This document shows, in pieces, positions 57,857-64,000 of a stretch of DNA of 64,000 nt. The translations under genes were made by a program, and so were the position numbers. Origin of the DNA: Diospyros lotus. Its lineage: Eukaryota > Streptophyta > Magnoliopsida > Ericales > Ebenaceae. The stretch lies in assembly GCF_014633365.1 (NCBI RefSeq), contig NC_068340.1:34856328-34920327 (forward strand), read 5' to 3'. Below the pieces are notes generated by a model. It did not search any database. It saw only the letters and a program-made list of their open reading frames with translations, and was not told the origin of the DNA. The stretch's first letter is position 1. Each line of letters opens with the position of its first letter.

Positions 57857-60800
57857 GTGCAAGCTAACGTGTTCAAGAATGTTTTGAATTGGGGAGACTT
57901 GAACAGTGGTGATGAAATGAGTAGAGATATGGTTGATGTTTTAAATGAATCACGTGATACAGAGGGGGCTATTGTTGATGCCCCTAAAAGGGATGATGTT
58001 GGGGTTGAAGAGGAGACAGATTTTGAGCCACGTAATGGTATTGAGTTCGAATCACATGAGACAGCGTATTCATTTTATCAAGAGTATGCAAAGTCTATGG
58101 GATTTACAACCTCAATAAAAAACAGCCGTCGTTCAAAGAAATCAAAAGAATTTATCGATGCTAAATTTGCATGTTCCAGATACGGAGTCACACCAGAATC
58201 AGATGGTGGCAGCAGTAGACGCCCAAGTGTGAAAAAGACCGACTGCAAAGCTAGTATGCATGTGAAGAGACGTAAAGATGGAAAATGGTATATTCATGAA
58301 TTTATGAAGGACCATAATCATGAGCTGTTACCAGCCCTAGCATACCATTTCCGAATTCATAGGAATGTAAAATTAGCTGAAAAGAATAATATTGACATTT
58401 TGCATGCTGTTAGTGAACGAACAAGAAAGATGTATGTTGAGATGTCCAGACAATCTGGCAGCTGTAAAAGTGTTGGCATTCTGAGGACTGGCATGAATTA
58501 TCAGTTTGATAAAGGACGGTACTTGGCTATGGATGAGGGAGATGCACAATTTATGCTTAATTATTTCATGCACATACAGAAAGAGAATCCCAATTTCTTC
58601 TATGCAATAGATTTAAATGAAGAACAACGGCTCAGAAACTTGTTCTGGGTTGATGTTAAAAGTAGGAGTGACTATGTCAGTTTCAGTGATGTTGTTTTCT
58701 TGGACACCAGTTATATCAAAAGCAACGAAAAAATGCCATTTGCTCCTTTTGTTGGGGTGAACCATCACTATCAGTCTATGTTGCTTGGATCTGCGCTGGT
58801 TGCAGATGAGACTAAGTCAACATTTGTTTGGGTACTGAAGGCTTGGCTTCGGGCAATGGGTGGGCAGCATCCTAAAGTTATAATCACTGATCAAGACAAA
58901 GCTATGAAGGCAGCTATTGAAGAAGTTCTCCCAAATTCACGACATTGCTTTTCTCTTTGGCATGTAATGGAAAAGATCCCAGAAGCCCTTGCTCATATAA
59001 TCAAGCGGCATGAGAATTTTATTGGAAAGTTCACCAAGTGCATTTCTAAATCATGGACGGATGAACAGTTCGATATGAGATGGTGGAAGATGGTCAGTAG
59101 ATTTGAACTTCAAGAAGATAATTGGATTCATTCATTGTATGAGGATCGGAAAAAATGGGTGCCTACTTACATGAGGGATACATTCTTAGCTGGGATGTCT
59201 ACAGCTCAGCGGTCTGAAAGTGTCAACTCCTCCTTTGACAAATACATCCATAAGAAAATTACCCTAAAAGAGTTTGTCAAACAATACGGGTCAATCATCC
59301 AAAACAGGTACGAAGAAGAAGCCATTGCTGATTTTGATACATGGCATAAACAGCCTGCATTAAAGTCTCCATCACCTTGGGAAAAACAAATGTCAACGGT
59401 TTATACACATGCAATATTCAAGAAATTCCAGGTTGAGGTTTTGGGTGTAGTTGGATGCCATCCTCGAAAAGAGAGTGAAGATGGAACACATGTAACATTT
59501 AGAGTTGATGACTGCGAGAAAGGTGACGATTTTATGGTGACATGGGATGAGGCGAAGTCTGACGTTTCTTGTTCATGTCTTCTGTTTGAATACAAAGGTT
59601 TTCTTTGCAGACATGCATTGATTGTTCTCCAAATCTGTGGTCTTTCAAGCATCCCTTCACACTATATTTTGAAAAGGTGGACTAAAGATGCAAAGAGCGG
59701 GCATTTGGTGGTTCAAGGAACTGAACAGATACAAACTAGAGTGCAGCGTTACAATGATTTATGTAAGCGAGCCATTGAACTAGGTGAGGAGGGGTCTTTA
59801 TCTGAAGATAGTTACACCATTGCATTTCGTGCACTAGTTGAGGCCCTGAAGAACTGTGTAAATGTCAATAACAAAAGTGCTGCAGAATCAAGTAGCAGTA
59901 CACTTGGTCTCCGTGACATTGAAGAAGAGAATCAAGGAAGCCTTACAATTAAAACAAGTAAGAAGAAGACAGCAAATAAGAAAAGAAAGGTTGGTTTGCT
60001 AGTTTAACCATTAGTATTCCTGTATTGATACTTGCTAAAGAAGTTTAATCTATATTTCAGGTACAACCAGAGTCAGAAGCTGTAATGATCGAGCCACAGG
60101 AAAGCTTGCAGCAAATGGTTTGTTCTATTTATTCATTACGTTACAATATTACACAATATCAGTATCCTTTGGATAATAGAAGTAATAATACTAGTACTAT
60201 TATTACTATTATCTCCTACTGTATGTAGTCCATGTTTTGCTCTCTCTCTCTCTCTCATTTTTAAGAGGAACAATAGTTACATTGCTGTAATAAATTTTGC
60301 TGAGAAATAGGAGCATACTTGTAGGAGAATCTAAGCTCAGAAGGAATAACACTCAATGGTTATTATGGCACCCAGCAGAATGTGCAAGGACTGGTACTAT
60401 CTTTATAATCTTAAAACTTTCCTATTATGATTTGATTAGGATGATTGCAACCTAAAATTGGTGCTGATTACAGATACAGCTGAACTTGATGGAACCACCC
60501 CACGATGGTTATTATGTTAATCAACAGAGCATGCAAGGGCTGGTATGCCAAGCTGAAGTTCTTTTTTCGTTTCTTTTTGTTTAATTATTATACATATCTT
60601 TAATTTGAATATCACAAATATGTGTAATTTTGAATTGTGTTTACTTTGTAGGGGCAATTAAGCTCAATAGCTTCCAGTCACGACGGGTTTTTCGGGGCCC
60701 AACAAAATATGCAAGGACTGGTATATTATTTTACTTCCCATAGAGGGCGGCATAATGTAATTAAAAATAGATTCCATTTAGATACTACAGTGTCAATTAT

Positions 60801-61033
60801 GAAACTTCTTACACTAGTGCTCTTCTATTTATATAGGGACATTTGGATTTCAGGCCACAAACTAGTTTCACTTACAGCTTGCAGGTGAGTAATAGTGAGG
60901 TATGACAATCAAATGCTAACATGGAGTAATGGTACTTCAATGGACTCATTTAATTCGGGTTTCTCTCTAATGCCAGGATGAGCCCAACTTGAGATCCACC
61001 CAGTTGCACGGCAATGCTACAAGACATGCATGA
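57857..61033 (+). CDS. FAR1: FAR1/FHY3 family transcription factor (FAR-RED IMPAIRED RESPONSE 1-like)
   Basis: Nuclear transcription factor descended from a MULE transposase; FAR1/FHY3 act in phytochrome A signalling. Exons: 57857-59989, 60061-60117, 60325-60393, 60474-60542, 60652-60720, 60837-60884, 60977-61033, all GT-AG and phase 0, giving 833 residues from the GTG or 813 from the ATG at 57917. Numbered from the GTG: FAR1 zinc-finger domain about 62-160 (C106, C130, H153, H155); transposase-like core about 280-370 with D283 and D345, candidate acidic residue E454; SWIM finger C572, C574, C584, H586; basic nuclear signal NKKRK about 707-711; C-terminal repeats in small exons. The main frame runs past 59989 to a stop at 60007, but splicing restores the conserved tail. 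TAG at 57848 blocks upstream extension; an acceptor gctttccag at 57770 implies a leader intron. GTG 57857 begins the QANVFKNV sequence, but ATG 57917 is the first AUG in frame. Confidence 0.9.
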
Positions 61034-61504
61034 AGGGGGGGAGATAGCAACATGAAGGTTAAGCTGGTTTAGTGTACGCACCTGGCAGTCAAGAGAAGTC
61101 GGTTTCGTGGGAATAATGGTTTCATGACCATCCTCCTCTTCTGTGCCTTTTGAACAAAATGAATTAGTACGTAGTTTGAGGTGTAATCTTTGATCTTATA
61201 TTTTTCCAAACTGAAAGGAATCGAATGCTTGCCATTTCACACCCACTGAATTACATCCTGGGTAAAAAGTCAGCTATGTTGTATATATATGTTCATAATG
61301 TAGTGGTGTTGAAGGCAAAGCGAGGCAGCTAGAAATAATAGATTTCAAGTTTTGGGAAATAACTTTGGTCCTATGTGCAAGTAGTGGTTGGAGCTGAAGC
61401 CCAGTGGAAGAGTCGGTATTTTCTCATTGGTGATTGTAATTTACTAGAAGCAGTATTATATGCAGATGATTCCCCAACCACCATCTATATTATTGCTAAG
61501 GCAC
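61034..61504. other. FAR1 3' untranslated region and spacer
   Basis: Follows the TGA at 61031-61033. No other gene seen; the 67-codon frame at 61375-61578 is unrecognised and overlaps the next element. Confidence 0.4.
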
Positions 61505-62188
61505 CTTATAGCCATTTGGCTCCCTGGACCTATCAAAATTTTCAATTTCGATACAATCACTCAATTGGGTGCGCGTGAAATACATGTACTTGATCAACAG
61601 TGAGGGAGGCGAGAAGTGGGTTGCTGGCAAGGGAGGAAAGAGATCCGTCAGTCGACCGAGGCGAGAAAAATGATGGCACAACTTGTTACCATTTTATGTT
61701 CCTCCTCTTTATTTTTGTCATCTTTTTTGTTGCTGTCGACAACTGACCATAAGTGGGAAGACAGTGACCGATCAATCTTCCTCGCACCGACAATCAATAG
61801 AGATTCTTTTTCATGCACTGACGACTGATCTCTTTCTGTTTTCTCATTTCTTACGTTGCCAACCGACTTTTGTTTTCTCATTCTTTATGTCGTCAACCAA
61901 CCTTTGTTTCCTCATTTCTTACACCATCGACTAACTAACTTTGCGTTGATAAGCCCATCGCCTCTCTTACCTTGGCCAATCAACCCACCAACCATTGGTC
62001 TCTTTAGCTGACAGTCCACATCTCCCTTCCCTCGCCAACAACCCATCTTTAACCTCTTTTATTGTTGATCGAGCGCATGTATCTCACTTGCACCTAATTG
62101 AGTAATGAAGTGTGTGGTTTTACCAAAATTAAAAATTCAATGGCATAACAGTTCCACTTTAAAATTGAGGGGGCTAAATGACTATAAG
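61505..62188. mobile_element. MULE-like inverted-repeat element, outer edges unresolved
   Basis: Left cttatagccatttggctccc matches right (reverse complement) cttatagtcatttagccccc. Inner arms match too: cactcaattgggtgcgcgtg (61558 onward) against tactcaattaggtgcaagtg (reverse complement, 62104 downward), then acatg-gcttgatcaaca types. The core holds three imperfect units of about 45 bp (ttttctcatttcttacgttg). The ends resemble those of the 8391-10256 element (tcatttagccccctcaa-type). Target duplication not found. Confidence 0.55.
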
Positions 62189-62600
62189 AAAAAAGTTAAA
62201 GGCCATATTTATACTTTATGCGCTAAAAATGAGTTGATCCCCTAAAGAGGAGGAAGTATTTTTGTACATTATTTTTATTTGATATAAACATTATTTTCAT
62301 AATTTAAATATGTAACTTTAGGACAAATTATAGTTATCTCTTTTCTTATGTATATTATTAAAAATTAAACTTTTAATTGAAAATTGCTCTCTTTATTGGC
62401 GAAAAATTATAATGTAGCTTCATCAAATCATCACAAAGTTTCAATCCAACCATGTGGGATCAGTTTTGGGGATTAGAGTTATTTAATCTTTGTCAAAAAA
62501 TTATGTTAATTTGATGATTTTAAATTGTTGGTTATCTAACTAGCCTTTTTTTTTTTTATCACATATTGGTGAAAAATAGAAGGCATATATATATATATAT

Positions 62601-62990
62601 GATGTTGGAATTTTTTTTTTGATAACCTAGATGTCCGAGTTTCGCCCGAATAATTCAAGGGAGAGCGGTCTTTCCCCCTGATTTGCTCTCTAGGTAAATT
62701 CAAATGCAATCATAGTCTATACACACTCGAAGTAAATTTTCTGAAAACGACTACCTTTCTCATATACCTCACATTTATGTTGTGCGGACAAAACCCCCAA
62801 AAGGGCAACAAGGAGCACCATGACCCTGCCTTCGCATAGGTGACTTACTTTCCAACGTTATTGCTGCTCTCTAGCTAATACTGTATTTCATCAATAATTC
62901 TACTTTTCAATATGTCACAAGGATTCGAATTTTCGATACTCATTATTTTCCTTGTGTTTTACTACTGTACCATACTCGTGGTGCTGGAAT
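62601..62990 (-). mobile_element. tRNA-derived SINE (62612-62979), minus strand, with imperfect target-site duplication
   Basis: On the minus strand the element begins acgagtatggtacagtagt (A-box-like), has aattcgaatccttg (B-box-like) about 35 bp further on, and ends in an A run (t-run on +, 62611-62620). Flanks gatgttggaat (62601-62611) and ggtgctggaat (62980-62990) agree at 9 of 11. About 368 bp. Confidence 0.6.
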
Positions 62991-63238
62991 CTTTTGAGAG
63001 TTGGTAAGTTGTTACATGATTAGGAATGTTGGCATGTTAATGTATTTTAAAATAAAATACTAGATTATAGTTTTAGTATAAAAACATAAATTGATATTAA
63101 ATACAAAAGCATCACTGGATGGATATGAATCATAATTAGTATTCAAAATCGATATTTTAATTTTAGTCAAATAACAAAAAAAAAAATTAACTTTCTCTAG
63201 CTTTATTGTCCAACTCTTTTCGTTGTTAGCTTTGATAA
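62991..63238. other. AT-rich spacer, nothing recognised
   Basis: The short minus frame crossing this stretch is Ile/Phe/Lys-rich low complexity. Confidence 0.4.
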
Positions 63239-64000
63239 AAGGAAAATTGCACAATATCACGAGATTTGAGGTAATTATACATACTAATATCACCATGTTT
63301 TGGGTAATTGTATATATTATAAAATATTTTTGACGTTTGAAAAAATACAAATAGTACTTTAGAAATTTAATGTTATGTTGTAATTTATTTTATAATTAAC
63401 TAATATTAAATTTTATAAAATGATTAAAATATTTTTTTATTTTTAAACCCATTATTATCTTTTCTCAATCTTCCATCGCTTTCTTCTCAAATATCTCATC
63501 TGATTTTTCCTCTCTCAGTTGATGATGAATGGCGAATGACTACAATGATCGTGATTGTTTATTTTATTTATTTATTTTTATTTTCATTGTTTCTCTTTCT
63601 TATTGTTGATCTATAATGGTAGAGATTGATTATGACAATAGTGGCATTTGGTGACAATGGTAGTGGAAAATGTTGTTTACAGTAATAACAACGATAATAT
63701 TGATGATGATGATAGCCAACTATTCTCCTCTCTTTATCTCTTTCAGTTTTTTTTCCTTCTTCTTATCTTTTTTTTTTTTTTCAATCCATATTTATATTCG
63801 TTGTTCATCTTAAACTAAAATTTAAATTCTAAATTATTAGTTTCAATCTATTTCTCTCTCTCTCTCTTTATTATTTCTTTTTTTTTTCTTCTCCTGCGTA
63901 TCTCTTTCTCTATCTTCAAACCTAAATTTGGATTCATTATTCATATTGAATTAAATCTAGGTTCAAGATGAAATATTTCACTCTATCTTCTTCTTCTTAT
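63239..64000. mobile_element. Partial inverted-repeat element related to the 31195-32068 element
   Basis: Starts ggaaaattgcacaatat with ttgaggtaattatacatac, matching the left arm gggacaattgcacatgg and tgaggtttaagataattgc of the intron-7 element. C/T-rich and ctctctctctc segments follow, as in that element. The right arm would lie beyond the window. Confidence 0.4.

Noticed and set aside
59990..60007. FAR1 ending at the stop at 60006
   Set aside because: The last five codons are intron; donor AAAG|GTTGG at 59989 links to exons that encode the conserved FAR1 tail.

Overview
The window is nuclear DNA of a flowering plant, most likely a eudicot. Evidence: GT-AG introns, a plant-only L-type lectin receptor kinase, a land-plant sn-2 GPAT, a FAR1/FHY3 transcription factor, AT-rich intergenic DNA, and plant transposon families (Ty3-gypsy and copia LTRs, MULE, hAT and PIF-type elements, a LINE family, tRNA-derived SINEs). 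I cannot name the species. No bacterial-type operon, CRISPR array or convincing tRNA/rRNA gene was found.

Four protein-coding genes stand out, all on the + strand: (1) an intronless L-type lectin receptor kinase, 4776-6662; (2) a two-exon GPAT5/GPAT7-type glycerol-3-phosphate acyltransferase, 13178-14782; (3) a ten-exon RPN8 (26S proteasome lid) gene, 24011-41399, with introns swollen by transposons; (4) a FAR1/FHY3 gene, about 57857-61033, with one large exon and six small ones. The neighbours act in unrelated processes (surface perception, suberin-type lipid polyester synthesis, protein turnover, light-regulated transcription), so this is ordinary chromosomal gene spacing, not a cluster.

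Between and inside the genes nearly everything recognisable is mobile DNA. 1-2555 is the 5' end of a minus-strand LTR element with several tandem-repeat arrays behind its primer binding site. Target-site duplications (TSDs) could be read for four MULE-like elements (3376-4392, 8391-10256, 15560-15924, 17627-17829), two solo LTRs (29283-29651, 54735-55330) and a PIF/Tourist element (44829-45333). Degenerate duplications flank two hAT-like elements (42216-43751, 51826-53149) and two further MULE-like elements (31195-32068, 45802-48019). A 2.65-kb minus-strand gypsy LTR lies at 18693-21338. RPN8 introns hold a LINE relic, an LTR remnant, a SINE with a duplicated head, a solo LTR, a MULE-like element, a second SINE and a decayed antisense gypsy element. 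A second relic of the same LINE family lies antisense just upstream of FAR1.

I did not find an undescribed functional system. The points most worth checking are the FAR1 start codon (GTG at the apparent family start, with upstream ORFs), the three 69-nt repeat exons at the FAR1 3' end, the foldback MULE in the lectin-kinase promoter, and C/T-rich leader-like cores (one ending in a splice donor) shared by unrelated non-autonomous transposons.
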